A stretch of 64,000 nucleotides of DNA from Fallopia convolvulus. Taxonomy: Eukaryota; Streptophyta; Magnoliopsida; Caryophyllales; Polygonaceae. How positions within the stretch are numbered: position 1 is the first letter of the stretch; every line of letters begins with the position of its first letter. The position numbers and the translations under genes are program-made. The notes under the pieces are model-generated. The model was not told the DNA's origin and searched no databases. It saw nothing but the letters and a program-made list of their open reading frames with translations. Shown one piece after another: positions 33,497-45,355 of this stretch. Where the stretch lies: positions 45,462,943-45,526,942 of the forward strand of contig OZ024730.1 in assembly GCA_964016875.1 (NCBI GenBank). Reading direction: 5' to 3'.

Positions 33497-36400
33497 TGTA
33501 ATATCCACAATATTCCAAGCATTTATAATATAATATTTTCAATTATTTTCTCTAAGTTAAAAAGAAGGATTTTGATATCGAATTAATTCCTCTTATTTTC
33601 TTTCGGAAGAGGCTATTAGTAAAAGTCGAAATAGATGAAAATGTAATAAAATAACTTGAGAGGTATAGTTTAATAAAGTGAGGTAAATCAATAAAAAGAA
33701 TATTAATAAAAATAATGTCCTTTGGCAATTTAATTTATTCTAGGAAATAATTTACAAAAGAGCCTAGAAAACTAAATACAAGTTTTGCAAAAAGAATGCA
33801 AGAGCCGGGATTTGAACCCGAGATCTCTTGCATCCTACCCCCACACTCCCATCCACAGACCAATTGCACTTTCTTACTACACCACACCATTCTAATTAAC
33901 TTAAACTAATTTAACCTTCTCTTCTACAAAAAAAATAGACATTAGACTATGTCTGATGTGAGTTACGTAGATGTGACTCTCCTCCAATGCATGCTTCCTC
34001 CACCACCATTGCCTTGCAAGACTCACCTTGGTGCATCACCCTTCCATCACCCTCAACTAACACACCCTTGGCCAATGCAAGGACACCTCCTCTTCCTCCA
34101 TTGGTACAATCACCATGGCATGGATCAAGGTTCAACCAAATTTTGCCTATAAAAGGCCTCCTATTCATCCCTCTTCTCACACCTTCAAGCTCTCTTCTTA
34201 CTCCTCTAACAAACACTCTAAAGGCCTTCAAAAATCAGCCACTCTTCCTAAGTGTTCATCCTTTCAAACACCATAAAAACACCACAATTTTCCCTCTTTC
34301 CTTCCCCTTGGAGTCGCTGGACCACCCTCGCCACACCACTGCTGGACCGCCGCCGAGCCACCCCTGCTGACGCCGCCGCCTGCCGAGCCGCCGGAGCCCC
34401 TGGTTGCGCCGCCCCTGCCGCCGGTCCTCCTCCTCTGTTCTTCCTCTCCAATATTCTGTAAACACAGAATTGAAAGTATAAATCTCAATCCAATTTTTCT
34501 ACTTATTTAAATTATGTTTATATATTTACTAAAGCCTTTTTATGATTTTTGGAAAGTAGATAAATAAAAATTGGAATAAAAATATTATGGGAAAATCTTG
34601 TTAGTTATAGACTAGAAACAAATTAGAGTTACCATAGTAACTTAAGCTAAAATAGAACAATTAAATAAATTGAATTAATTTATTTGTAGCATGCTCTTTC
34701 ATAAAATAAATAGACCTTATAAATTAAGTGAGACATAAGAAGTTATAATTTACTATTAGCAAACTATACAAAATTATTTAACAAGGTTGCTAGTAGATTA
34801 AAGTTATTTGCATGCCAATCATATTATAAATTAGATTTTATTAAGATAAGTATAGCTTACCAAAATTATAAAAATTATATTGTCATATTTGATCATATAA
34901 GAATTTTGGAAATTATTATGCATGCACTAAACTTTAGAACATATCATGTTCATAAAATGGATCATAATAAATAGATTAGGAAATAAATCCTTACTAAATA
35001 AAAATATGGATTTAGCATACCTTTAAGTGTAGGAAATACTATAAAGTGAGGAACTCTAGAAATATGTACATCTATGACTTTAGTATAACATATAATGTTG
35101 ATCTAAGTCCTAGTATAAATAATTTGATTAGTGGAGAGACCTTATAAAAATATATAGTAGTGTCCAAAGATTTGATGACATAGACTATAGTTGACCTTGA
35201 TTTTATTATCATAAAAATATATTATTTTTAAGTGTATTAGTACTAGAATAACCAATGGGAAAAATATTAAATGACCTCTAAGTATAAAAGTTTAGTCACA
35301 AGACCAAAGTTGGGAATTAAATATGTTAAGTAGAATATTACAAATATTCTAAGATATTTATAGCATAAAGTGACTTGTTTGAAAAGAAAACCTTTTTATA
35401 TAAGGAAAGATATTAGTTTATAAATTAAAAATATAAAAATAATAGTTTATGATCATGAGATGGGATATCAATAAGTGAGGAATATATCTTATACAAGACA
35501 TGAGGATATTAAAGTATTTTACCAAGGATATTTTTATAAACATTATAAATAAAAAGATTCTAGGAATAATATAAATAAAGATAGTATAACATATAGTAAT
35601 ATTAGTAAGTTGCCTAATCAAGCAATTAGAAAATTCTATTTTTAGAAACTTCCAAGTAGAGGAACTATGAGTATGATATTTTGAAGTAATAAGAATTATG
35701 AAAGTAAATACAATTCTTTTAAAAGAATTAATTTAATAATTATTTTAATAGAGATTTTTCGGAATAATAAGGATATTACCAAAACTAAAATAATAATAAA
35801 GGAATATTATTATTTTAGAAAAATGACCCTCTAAGTTATTATTCTAATAATTTAGAAACTTAAACCCTCTTATAAATAGTATAAGAGGTAATTCGAACTC
35901 TAGAACGAAAATCGTGTTTTGAGCTTTTTCGTAAATTCCATATCATTAGGTCGGAACTCTCGCTCATAGTAGGAACTCGCCTAATTTTCGTCAAAGCTAG
36001 TTGCCAAACTCGTTACGCTAAGGCAAGTGGAATTTCCCCTTGTGCCCTTTTATATCCGTCTATATGATATCTCTCGATGTTTGGAACTTCTTGTATGCTT
36101 AATAAAAATGAACCTAGGAAATATCGATTGCTAGAAATAACGACCCTTGTTAGTATAGTAGATATTACATTCCTTGCTAGGATTATATTTGCTAGTGTGT
36201 GTACTCTTGATTGATTGCAATCTCGTTCAGAGATTTGAATTGAATAAACTAGAAAGGGGTGCGAGTTAGTCGACACCTCTATATAATCTTACTAAGTCGT
36301 ACGTCCATACGACTTTCGGGATCATGATCTCCATCCGCTCCGATTGCAAGGAGGGATTGAGCGCACTCTAGCTAAGTGCAGGGGAATTGATGTTCTCCTT

Positions 36401-37216
36401 CGGGTGGCTCGGTTCATCCGTGTCCCACCACTCTCTCTTGTAAAAGTCATCAACAAGATTGAATATTTTCATCACTAATTAAGATAAGTGCGTATGCACA
36501 TTCAAGATATCAAAACCGGACCGGTCTCAAATGATCGTTCCGGCTCTCGGTCCTCCCAAAAGCGCGAGAGGTTTTCACTTGTATGAATTAATAAATGTTC
36601 CCAACATCCTATCGAAATCCTAAGGAAGACTACAATCTAGTAGTACTTCTATTGCTCATCAAGCTATCCCTTTTGGATATGCTATCGCTATCGTTCGTAT
36701 CTTAGCTCCACATAATCAAGCCCATCGTAAACACAACCCTCTTTCCTCTCATTACACCGATAAGTTGAAATTACCGAATTACCCTCGGGAAGTTCTATTC
36801 CCGCTTGCTTAGTCTCCTAGACTAATTCTTCTTTTCGCATGTTTGCCTGACATTCTATCGCCCCTCGCGAATTATGTCAAATTCAGGAAACCATAGCAAG
36901 GCGAAGTGAAGGGAAGTGAAGGAAGTCAAGATTGCTCAAGATGTACTTTTATTTCCATTTTGGTTTTAATATTACTTTATCTCCGAGACATGATGGATTT
37001 GGTATTTGTTTTCAAGTAGTCTTAAAGTTAAAGACAATGTAGGATATTTTGTAATGAACTAAGTCTCCTTCGGGAGAATGCTTTCCTATTTATGTAATAT
37101 GTTTTTATTCCGCATTTAATCGTTCTATATCATTCTAAAAGCCTTGGGTGACTTTGGACGGTAAAGTCTGAGGTCACTGGCGGTAATACCCAAAACTGTA
37201 AAATAGGGGTGTTACA
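33497..37216 (+). repeat. 3' LTR of the chromovirus (3720 bp)
   Basis: It is collinear with the 5' LTR. I count about 13 substitutions in the first 830 bp and visibly fewer later. Small indels include the loss of about 11 bases in the tRNA-like part and of a 12-15-base GC-rich repeat near 34350. Confidence 0.95.
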
Positions 37217-37221
37217 GAGAT

Positions 37222-38990
37222 CACTGGCCGGTGACATAAAATACACACATTGGTTGCTTTTCAACCTCGGGATGTGTTAGGGTTTGATCATCTGAGCGAA
37301 GATCAGATTTCACTCGATCGCTATGCGCACCGCGATCGCGACCTAGGGGACCGCAGTCGCGGACTACTGTTCCGCGATTGCAGAACTGATCGTCAGGGAC
37401 ACTACACTCGATTTCGCTTTGCGCGAGTGCCCTTAGACTTCGAAAAGTTCTTTTTTCCTTTGGGATCAATTCCATCACTGTAATTGCGTGGATCGATACT
37501 ATTTATCATAGACGGCGTCAATTGTCAGTGCACAAAAATTCCGCCTTCAATGCACTAATCGATTGCTCCTTCTTGACCTTTCGTTCCAACTGCTTCTTCA
37601 CCCTAAAACCTACAAAACAATGGACAAAGGGGAGTCCCTAAGTCAAAAGAATAGTCGTCGATCGAGCGTCAAAGTAAAGACAATAAAAGCTAGAAAACTC
37701 AATGAGTATGAGTCCTTAAGAACAAATAAGCTAAGCGAATATTAGCCTATTCAATCTCTGAATGCGTGTTTCAATATGCTCTTCATATACGACGAAGACA
37801 TGTATTTATAATGAAAGATAGAGGGTAGAGGGACCGAAAAATCCATCCCTAAGGGGCGACCTTAATGTGCCTTCTTACCTAAGCAAGTGGTATCTTACCT
37901 CCTACTCCAAGCGAAAGTTCTATCTTTTCGTTAAAATAAAATCTTCTATTATGTCGCATAACCATCATATTTAATTTTATAAGAAAATACAAAAAGATAT
38001 AAAAAACATAATATATAAAATACCTTTATGACGGTTGATAGAAAAAATAATTATGATGGTTAATTTCACTCGCTCACAGTTGTTATAACCTTATTCTATT
38101 ATTCAGTATTCGTATTTCTTTATCCATTGATTTATCAATTCATTTGTTATTTCTCTTTGAAAATTCGATATTGTTTGTAACGTTAACGTATTTAAACTGA
38201 TTTTGGACTAAAGTTTCCTAATCATAACAGATAACACGCTTACCTATTAATTCTGTCTAAAACAATACCCGGCAAGTCAGCAAATCGATATATGGTGATT
38301 AATTAAAAGTGGGTTCGATGAAACGCCGACAATGGAACCAAAATCCTTGATAAATATGGCAGCCAAATGGCAAGCCCATTAATGACGTTGACACACGTGC
38401 TGACGCACGCATGGTAAAGACTCAAAATAAATTAACACGGAGATTATTCTTGCGACTAATCCCATCACCACCAACTAAATACTCCGTAGTAAATAGTTTG
38501 ACGTCCTACGTGCATAACAAAAAGCTGGCCGGTCTTGCGACACAGCATTACGAAGATTCATGTACTTGTGATGGACAAATTGAAACTATTAGGAGGCTAC
38601 TGGAGTTCTTGGATATATTGATTTTAGGGTTATTCTGCGGTGCTGGGCTTCAGCTGGAGATCAGTTGAAGAATACAGGTTACCGAGCAGGTACAAGTTAT
38701 CTCTGCTGCTCGACGTTGAAGCTTGTCGACCACTCGGGCTTTGTCTTTCGTCGTCTCCCTTGTTGTCTTGCCCACCAACCTTAATTATTTAAATACTTGA
38801 AGTGATCGATAATTAAGGAAATTAATTCCTAGAGATTGGTTGTGTTGAATATCTTTCATGTGTGGCGAAACTACCATTCCTAGAGAGATATTCAATTGTT
38901 TATTTTCTTCTAAAATGCTAAAAATAGAGAGAAAATGTGGAAAAGGTCGACGGCAAGATGTATTGAGTGGCTTATTTTTTTTCCCTTCCG
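37222..38990. other. Intergenic sequence, no gene seen
   Basis: It includes a GCGATCGC-rich patch at 37310-37385 resembling that at 13881-13932. Otherwise it is AT-rich with short chance ORFs. No MADS-box exon 4 or later was found here, although the MADS remnant on the right would need them. Confidence 0.5.
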
Positions 38991-38992
38991 GC

Positions 38993-39141
38993 ATTTGGTT
39001 AAAAGGTTAGGCCTTTAAGTAGTACTCGAGTCGCCGTTTCGAATCCCATGGGCGGCGATTTGCCCATTATTCTCTAGTAACTAGTTCTCATCCTTAGTGG
39101 ATACTATGACGACCCTAATCCTTACCCCAATAAAAAAAAAA
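38993..39141 (+). mobile_element. SINE (tRNA-related short retroposon)
   Basis: The piece TTTGGTTAAAAGGTTAGGCC is followed by a B-box-like GTTTCGAATCC (39036-39046), the palindromic CATGGGCGGCGATTTGCCC, and an A-tail (39132-39141). The layout is that of a plant tRNA-derived SINE of about 150 bp. I could not fix the target duplication. Confidence 0.65.
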
Positions 39142-40208
39142 TGTAGCTCAATTTTTTATATATAGATTCCAAAACTATATGTACAAAGATGAACAACCTT
39201 TTCTTCTTCTCTCACAATTGCGCGCATATCCAATTTGTAAAAGGAAATTAATGGCATAAAATGTCAACATCGATTAACATTTGGGAATCAACCCAATTTA
39301 GAAAACTAAGGTGCATGTAACGATTGATATATATCTGCTTGAAATTGTTTAAAATACATAAACAGCAAAGCAATGTATGTGTATTGCTAATTTGATGCTT
39401 TGCATACCTGTGGCTTCCTCTGAGTTCTTCAAGTTGTTGCCGCAAATTTTCTGCCTCCAGCTTCCATAGCTGTCAGTAATCAATTGCAAATTGAAACAGC
39501 AACAAGCTTTCGATCAGCAACGTGATTAATTTGGCGTGCATTGCCAGATTTAATAGTTTAGTAATCAATTGCAGGTTAAATCATCAAAATGTGAAAACTG
39601 AAGTTGTTGTTCTTATATATCGTAACTTCACCTCACAGTCCATACAAAATTTGTTTTCATTCACCCTACTCGATCCTTTGCCCATATTATACACATCACT
39701 CTTCACACCTTTCAATAGTCTTGCAATTAGACGAAAAATGACAGCATCAATCTTTTATTCAAAATATTCTATACTATCTATCTTCTTTCCCTTGCCCAAT
39801 CTATCAGACAATGGTACATATATATATATATATAAGCTCCCTACACAAATTTAATAAGGTTTCATCATAAAAGTAACTAACATCAATAAGAGTAAACCAT
39901 ATGCTTATGCAGTAGTTTTTATCTCCCATATATCTTTCCATGTGGGAAGTTATTTTATCTCCTAATTACTTTTCATGTGGGAAGAGATATTCCAACACTT
40001 TCTTGCAAATATAAGGCTTGACTAAGTTGGTACTTGGACAAACAGGTCTACTATCTCAAATTCTTTATAGCTAGTCCAATGATTGTCATAGTAACGAGTT
40101 ATGAGATATCAGTCTCTTTTTAACCAACTCAGCGCAAATAAAGGACATGTAGTATTAACCGCTAAATCTAAGTCTAAACAATCCAAGATCGAGCCCAAGA
40201 CCATGCTT

Positions 40209-40580
40209 CATCTATTACCATGTGGAAGTCCGAAGCCATACATGGAGAGGGGTCATGCATATGTAATCCCAATGCACAAGCTCAATGAAATTCTATTTCA
40301 AATGAGATTCTATCTTAAAATCAATTGGAAATAGGAGTAACTCATAGGCTTATATACTAATCTAATTTAACCCTCAACTTTTGATGTGGGAAGAGTATTC
40401 TCAACTTGTCCCCACAAGTGGACAAATGACTAGAGAAACAGGCCCAAGGCCACACTTTCTTTGATACCATGTCATAGTCCGTGGGGCATAACAAGTTGTT
40501 GTGCATACGTAAGCCAAATGTACAAGCTCAATGGAGTACTATCCTAAAATCAATTGACAATAGAAGGAGTAACTTAAGAT
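40209..40580. repeat. Degenerate direct repeat in MADS intron 2
   Basis: A segment at about 40209-40345 (CCATGTGGAAGTCC, ACAAGCTCAATG, TTAAAATCAATTG, GGAGTAACT) recurs degenerately at about 40462-40580. It is probably an old duplicated LTR piece belonging with the copia relic downstream. Confidence 0.55.
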
Positions 40581-40997
40581 TTTATATAATATGTTCTCAA
40601 CATTTAGAAGTGGAAAAAGTATTCTCAAATGACACTTGACAAACGAGTACAACATCTAATTAATCTTTCTATATCTGGCCCAGACAACAAGTGATGACTT
40701 TTCAATCACTTTTTAGCCAAACATAATCTACATATTGAACAAGTAGCATAAACTACTAAACCCAAAAATTCGAATTGAGCATGTTGCATTACTCAACGAT
40801 CTCTTAATAGTTCTTGGTTGTAATAGTTCTTTAAAACATACCTATTGTGAGTCTAATTGAGCATGTCACATTACGTACTCAGCGATCTTTTAAATGCTAT
40901 TTTGCATCGATCTCTAAGCAATGCACCTATTTATTGAAATACCAAATAACAACTCACACTTTCTCTTACTATTTCCGCTAAAGTTGAATACCAATCC

Positions 40998-41268
40998 ATG
41001 GCGCACGCTGCTTATGAGCTAATGGAGCTCCAAGACTTGCTATATGATCTTAGCCATCTTCATTCGTTGCTCATGCGACTTGCATGTAACAACCAAGCAC
41101 CACTTCATATTGCAGCTATTGAAATGAAGGTACAAAACACGTTGAGATCGACTATCATTTTGTGTAAGCTTTCTAGTCTAGTTGGATTACTACCTCCTAC
41201 AAATATTCTATTGAGCAATTGTCAAATCTCTTCACTAAGACTTTAGGGCTCCACCTAGAGGGAAAGTA
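40998..41268 (+). pseudogene. Ty1/copia RNase H and polyprotein-end relic
   Basis: The frame from 40998 reads SMAHAAYELMELQDLL and LACNNQAPLHIAA, matching the copia RNase H end. A shifted frame at about 41187-41268 then gives ITTSYKYSIEQLSNLFTKTL, the usual copia C-terminus, followed by AAGTATTAGAAAATATC resembling the start of a 3' LTR. It has frameshifts and lies in MADS intron 2 on the opposite strand. Confidence 0.8.
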
Positions 41269-41559
41269 TTAGAAAATATCTCTCAGAATAATATTAATTA
41301 TTTTGTAAATAATTGACCCAAGTTTTACATATATAATGCAAATCCTGTTATAATGGAAAGAAGAGAAAATTCGACCAAAAAAAAAGAAGAGAAAAATTCC
41401 ACAAATAGTTTTTGTAGGTAAATTCAGTACCTAATGTGAATTTTGTTGAAATGCATTTTCCGCTCACATATAGGGATACATACCTTGGCTTCTGAGGTGG
41501 GATTCAATACTCGTTCATTCCCATCTGCGTTATTGTATCGTTCGAACAGCTCAGTCATG

Positions 41560-42754
41560 CTGCTGATATGCACAATTTACAATCGATTCCAACTTCCTTT
41601 TTTATTTTTTTATTATTATTGATGGATAATTGGATATAATAATTTTTTTTATTGTAATTTGAAAATAAATCGGTCAATCATAATACACTGGTAGTAGAGT
41701 ATATTAGGTTACAAATATGTAGAATATGTATGTAGTTACAAATCCATGAGATATATAGTTATTTAACTAGAAGTTACATTAAGTAATATATAAGTTGGAT
41801 TTTAAGTAAACTATTAAACTGTATTTATGACTATCATATTTACAAGTTACAAGTTACAAGTTACAAAGTTACAACTACAACTCATATTTATATTTTACAA
41901 ACTCAAAAAGAAATTACAATTCTTTTCATTTTAATTAATTCATTCAAAACAACTAGAAACACCGTCTACATGAAACCCTTATTTTTTTGAAGTTTTTTTA
42001 GAACTTGTTAAACCTATCATGTCATGCACGACTATGAAATTTAAAATTATTTTAAGATTTTTTTATAAATAAGATATAAATATAGAAAAAATTTAATATA
42101 ATTGGATATGAGCATTTTTTAAATATAATAACACATAGAAGATAGAAATTTTATATTCAAATACTATAATTATTTTATTTTAGAATCAAATAAAAACTTA
42201 AAAAATTACATATGATATAAAATCTCAAAACAATCATGACTTTTAAAAAAATATTGCTTAGAAAACTTTTATATAACTAGATACATATATAATGTAACTT
42301 TTAATATTTTTGAACGTATTTTAGATTCCTAAATTCTTATAAACATATAGATAGATAAAAATTTAATTGGAAAAGATAACGGAATATGACTATAAGTTGA
42401 TTTTTTTTAAATATATATGTTTTCAAAATTAAAAATATTCGAAAAAAATATCAAAAAAGTTCTTTAAGATAGACGATCAAAAGATAGATATTAAGGAGAT
42501 AAGAATATTTTTAAGAAACTATACATATCTTATCTAAAAAGAACTATTCTATCCAAAAATAAACCTAATATATTAATTGTTTTGTTTAATACTAGTATAT
42601 AAATATAACAAATTAAAAATAATCAAATTAAATTACAACCAATTTTATTGATTTAAAAAAGATATATTATGTAGTTTAATGTGGAACTATTTTATAGTAT
42701 ATTATTTTAACCTCTGCTTTGATGAATTGATTAGCTAATCAACTATAATAACTA
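41560..42754. other. AT-rich MADS intron 1 sequence
   Basis: It is very AT-rich with no gene. A short ACAAGTT array lies near 41842-41870. A sequence at 42010-42040 resembles a Helitron hairpin (TGCACGA) but lacks a proper CTRR end. Confidence 0.45.
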
Positions 42755-43014
42755 CTCCCTCACTTACAAAATATTTGTCATTTTAGCCTTTTTTTGTTAC
42801 AAAACGTTTGTCTTTTTAAAATTTTTATCATCTACTTTACAATTATGCCCTTATCTTTATTGTTACTTTTTACTTAATGAGAGAAGATTTATTTGTAGTA
42901 TTATTGGAAAATGAAACAAAATAGAATAATAAATAGGGTCATATATGTCAATTTACTACTTTTCTTAATAACTGTGAAATAATCTAAAATAACAAATATT
43001 TTGTAACAGAGGGA
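42755..43014. mobile_element. Stowaway MITE (about 260 bp)
   Basis: The left end CTCCCTCACTTACAAAATATT follows TA (42753-42754). The right end AATATTTTGTAACAGAGGGA is its near reverse complement. The inverted similarity extends through TGTCATTTTAG and CTAAAATAACA. Confidence 0.82.
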
Positions 43015-43150
43015 ATTATTAATTGTTTTGGGAAAAAAATAGCTACTTAATTTTGACGTATTGAATACTATCTTTACCAAATATAATTACCAAATATTTG
43101 TTTTCAAATCATTAACAAATATTGCTATTTACCTTTTTTAAAATTAGTAT

Positions 43151-43770
43151 CTAGTTGAAGACCGGTACCATGTACGGGCACTAATTGTATAATTTTGATA
43201 TTTCATATATTTTTATAGGAAAAAATTGTATATTAAATCAGAACAATAAATTTGTCATAGACATTGGCCGTAATGACAAAGTAAATAGTTTTAACCGTAA
43301 CAAAAACACCAACAAAAAACTAACTCTAATTTAATGTTACAATAATTTGCAATATTGAAATTATCAATATATAGATCAAGTCTTGTTAAAAGATATATAT
43401 AAAACTAAAATAGAAAATATCACGTACCCTCTAGTAGAAAATTATATCTAAAATTATATAACAGTGTTATCTATTTTATTAAATCTATTGGATGTATTAA
43501 ATAAAATTATTATAAAATTAAATAAAATTAATTTATTCAAGTAAATCATGTATTCTAAAAATAATTTATTATATTAGAAAATATAACTATATAGATAGAA
43601 AATTATATGCTCAGAACCCAAGTCTACTTAAAAGATAAAGAAATTATGCATAAAAAACTGAATGCATATAAAGAACTATGTTGGTTATGATATTTTTTAT
43701 TAAAACATTAATAATAAATTATTCTAATAATAAACAGATATGTAATCTGCTTTATAATATATTAAGGAGA
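43151..43770 (-). mobile_element. Non-autonomous Helitron on the minus strand (about 620 bp)
   Basis: Read on the minus strand it starts TCTCCTTAATATATTATAAAG (43770 down). It ends with a hairpin CCCGTAC-ATG-GTACCGG (one mismatch), seven bases, then CTAG (43154-43151). The 5' host base is A as expected; the 3' host base is A rather than the usual T. No helicase ORF is present. Confidence 0.68.
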
Positions 43771-44451
43771 TTCGTTAAGAGACTTAGCTAAAGTTAAAGT
43801 AACAATATAACTTCAGATGATAAAGCTGTTTTTAGATAAATTAAAAATCATTGAGATCACCTAAGAATTAACTAATGGCGAAATGAAGTGCTTTAAACAG
43901 CAATAAATGCAATAAATTATACGCATATAAATTAAGGGATGAACATCATCATCCTATGTTCCATTACCTCTTCGGCTCAATCTTTGGCCCGAGCGACTAA
44001 ATAAGGCACCCGGTCGATCGAGGATTAGGCATGAAGCTAGTAGATCTGATGATCATCTACAAAACCCCTAATCTTAATTAATTTCAGGATCATCAAAACC
44101 AAACAATACATTTAAATTAACTATATATGGCCATTGTAGCAGTAACAAGAATGAGAGTTGAATTAAGATTGCAAATTGAGGTAAGTATTCAATTAAATCA
44201 TACGTACCCGTTACTCGCGAATTCATACATCTTGGAGGTACGAGAGAAGATGAGGACTCCAACATCGACATCGCACAAGATGGCCAACTCCTTGGCCTTC
44301 TTCATCAAACCTTTCCTTCGTTTGCTAAACGTCACTTGTCGGCTTGCCTCGTTGTCAATCCTTTGTATCTCGATCTTCCCTCTCCCCCATTGTCAAAATT
44401 AAAGTAATGAACAAGCAAGAAAAATCACCTGAATTTGTCCCCCGGCCGGCC

Positions 44452-44549
44452 ACCTCAAGCAACTCAAAAACCAAGATACTTTGAAAATGTATATATGGCT
44501 ACCTCAAGCAACTCAAAAACCAAGATACTTTGAAAATGTATATATGGCT
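44452..44549. repeat. Perfect 49-bp tandem duplication upstream of the MADS exon 1
   Basis: Two exact copies, 44452-44500 and 44501-44549, contain CCAAGATACTTTGAAAATG and TATATATGGCT. They lie 60-160 bp upstream of the MADS start codon, in its leader or promoter. Confidence 0.92.
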
Positions 44550-45355
44550 ATGTATATATATAGGAGTGTATGGATTAGAATTCTCTCTCCTCCTGGCTAT
44601 TATATTAATCAAAACAACAAAGGTACGTGCGTGAATATTTAGCATTAATTTTCTCTGTTTTTTTTTAAAGTGAGTTAAATCTGAAAGTTAGGTTTCAATC
44701 TACTGAACATGATTGGGTTAGTGGTATTTTTATAAAGTACTAAAATGTTGGACAATCCAGGTCCAACTGAGTCCGGCTTTTTCTATTGGGACGACCAAGA
44801 TATAAAATTAGAGGCATGACGTAAGTTCCTTCATCATTTTTCATTTTAAACCTGAAATGCCAGCCAATAGGTCCAATAACCACTAACGTTTACCCTCCTT
44901 TTTTTTAAGCGGCAGACAAATGACATTTTTAATTACTAAATTTTTAGAGAGATGGGGCTCTCCAATGGGTGTGTTTCTCTTATAAAGCTAAAATGACATC
45001 TCACGAAAATGTCATATTAGCTTTCTTAATTTCAAATATATGTAAAATACAATTTTGAGGGTAAAATGTAATTTTGGGTCTAAACTAGAACAAGTCGAAT
45101 TCGCTCATGGAGACAAAGCCCTAAGTTTTTTTTGGGCCAATTTGACGATTAACCGTTTATTGTTGATGAATTGTAGTACCATAAAAGTAGTTGTTTCAAT
45201 CGATCTATTTTAGTCGATGCGACATGTGTAGTGAGACTTTGACCATTCCCTCCTTTCTTCTAAATCTCGAATCAACTGTGTACATTGAAACTCGTCGTTG
45301 CTGATTATCGTCCCGGTCGATCGACTTTTCTTTAGTCTTTTGGGCTTAGTAAATA
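44550..45355. other. Spacer between MADS remnant and RT element
   Basis: I recognise no gene. It may include the 5' truncation point of the reverse-transcriptase element, but no target duplication could be paired with its 3' end. Confidence 0.45.

Larger units (their letters stand above)
22939..37221 (+). mobile_element. Ty3/gypsy chromovirus LTR retrotransposon (Tekay/Del-like), 14.3 kb
   Basis: The element is 22944-37216, flanked by the 5-bp duplication GAGAT (22939-22943 and 37217-37221). Its LTRs (22944-26681 and 33497-37216) are about 3.7 kb, start TGTAATATCC and end GGGGTGTTACA. Order inside is primer-binding site, an extra ORF, gag, protease, reverse transcriptase, RNase H, integrase and chromodomain remnant, then the polypurine tract. 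Very long LTRs, an initiator-Met primer site and a C-terminal chromodomain suggest the Tekay/Del clade. The gag-pol frame has four in-frame stops and a chromodomain frameshift, so this copy is defective. Confidence 0.95.
39408..44390 (-). pseudogene. MIKC-type MADS-box gene remnant (exons 1-3 only)
   Basis: Exon 1 (44390-44208) encodes the MADS domain with GKIEIQRIDNEASRQVTFSK, KKAKELAILCDVDVG and SKMYEFASNG. Exon 2 (41559-41484, 76 nt) encodes the I region (TELFERYNNADGNERVL). Exon 3 (39469-39408, 62 nt, the canonical MIKC length) starts the K domain with LWKLEAENLRQQLEEL. Phases agree between exons. Two defects stand out: the G run after ATG has five G rather than the four needed for MGRGK, shifting the frame at codon 2, and no K-box exons 4-6 or C-terminal exon can be found down to the retrotransposon at 37216. 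The K-domain start resembles AGL17-like proteins, but clade is uncertain. Introns hold a copia relic, a Stowaway MITE and a Helitron. Confidence 0.85.

Noticed and set aside
42000..42045. Third Helitron 3' end (TGCACGA hairpin)
   Set aside because: The hairpin is imperfect and no CTRR terminus or partner 5' end was found.
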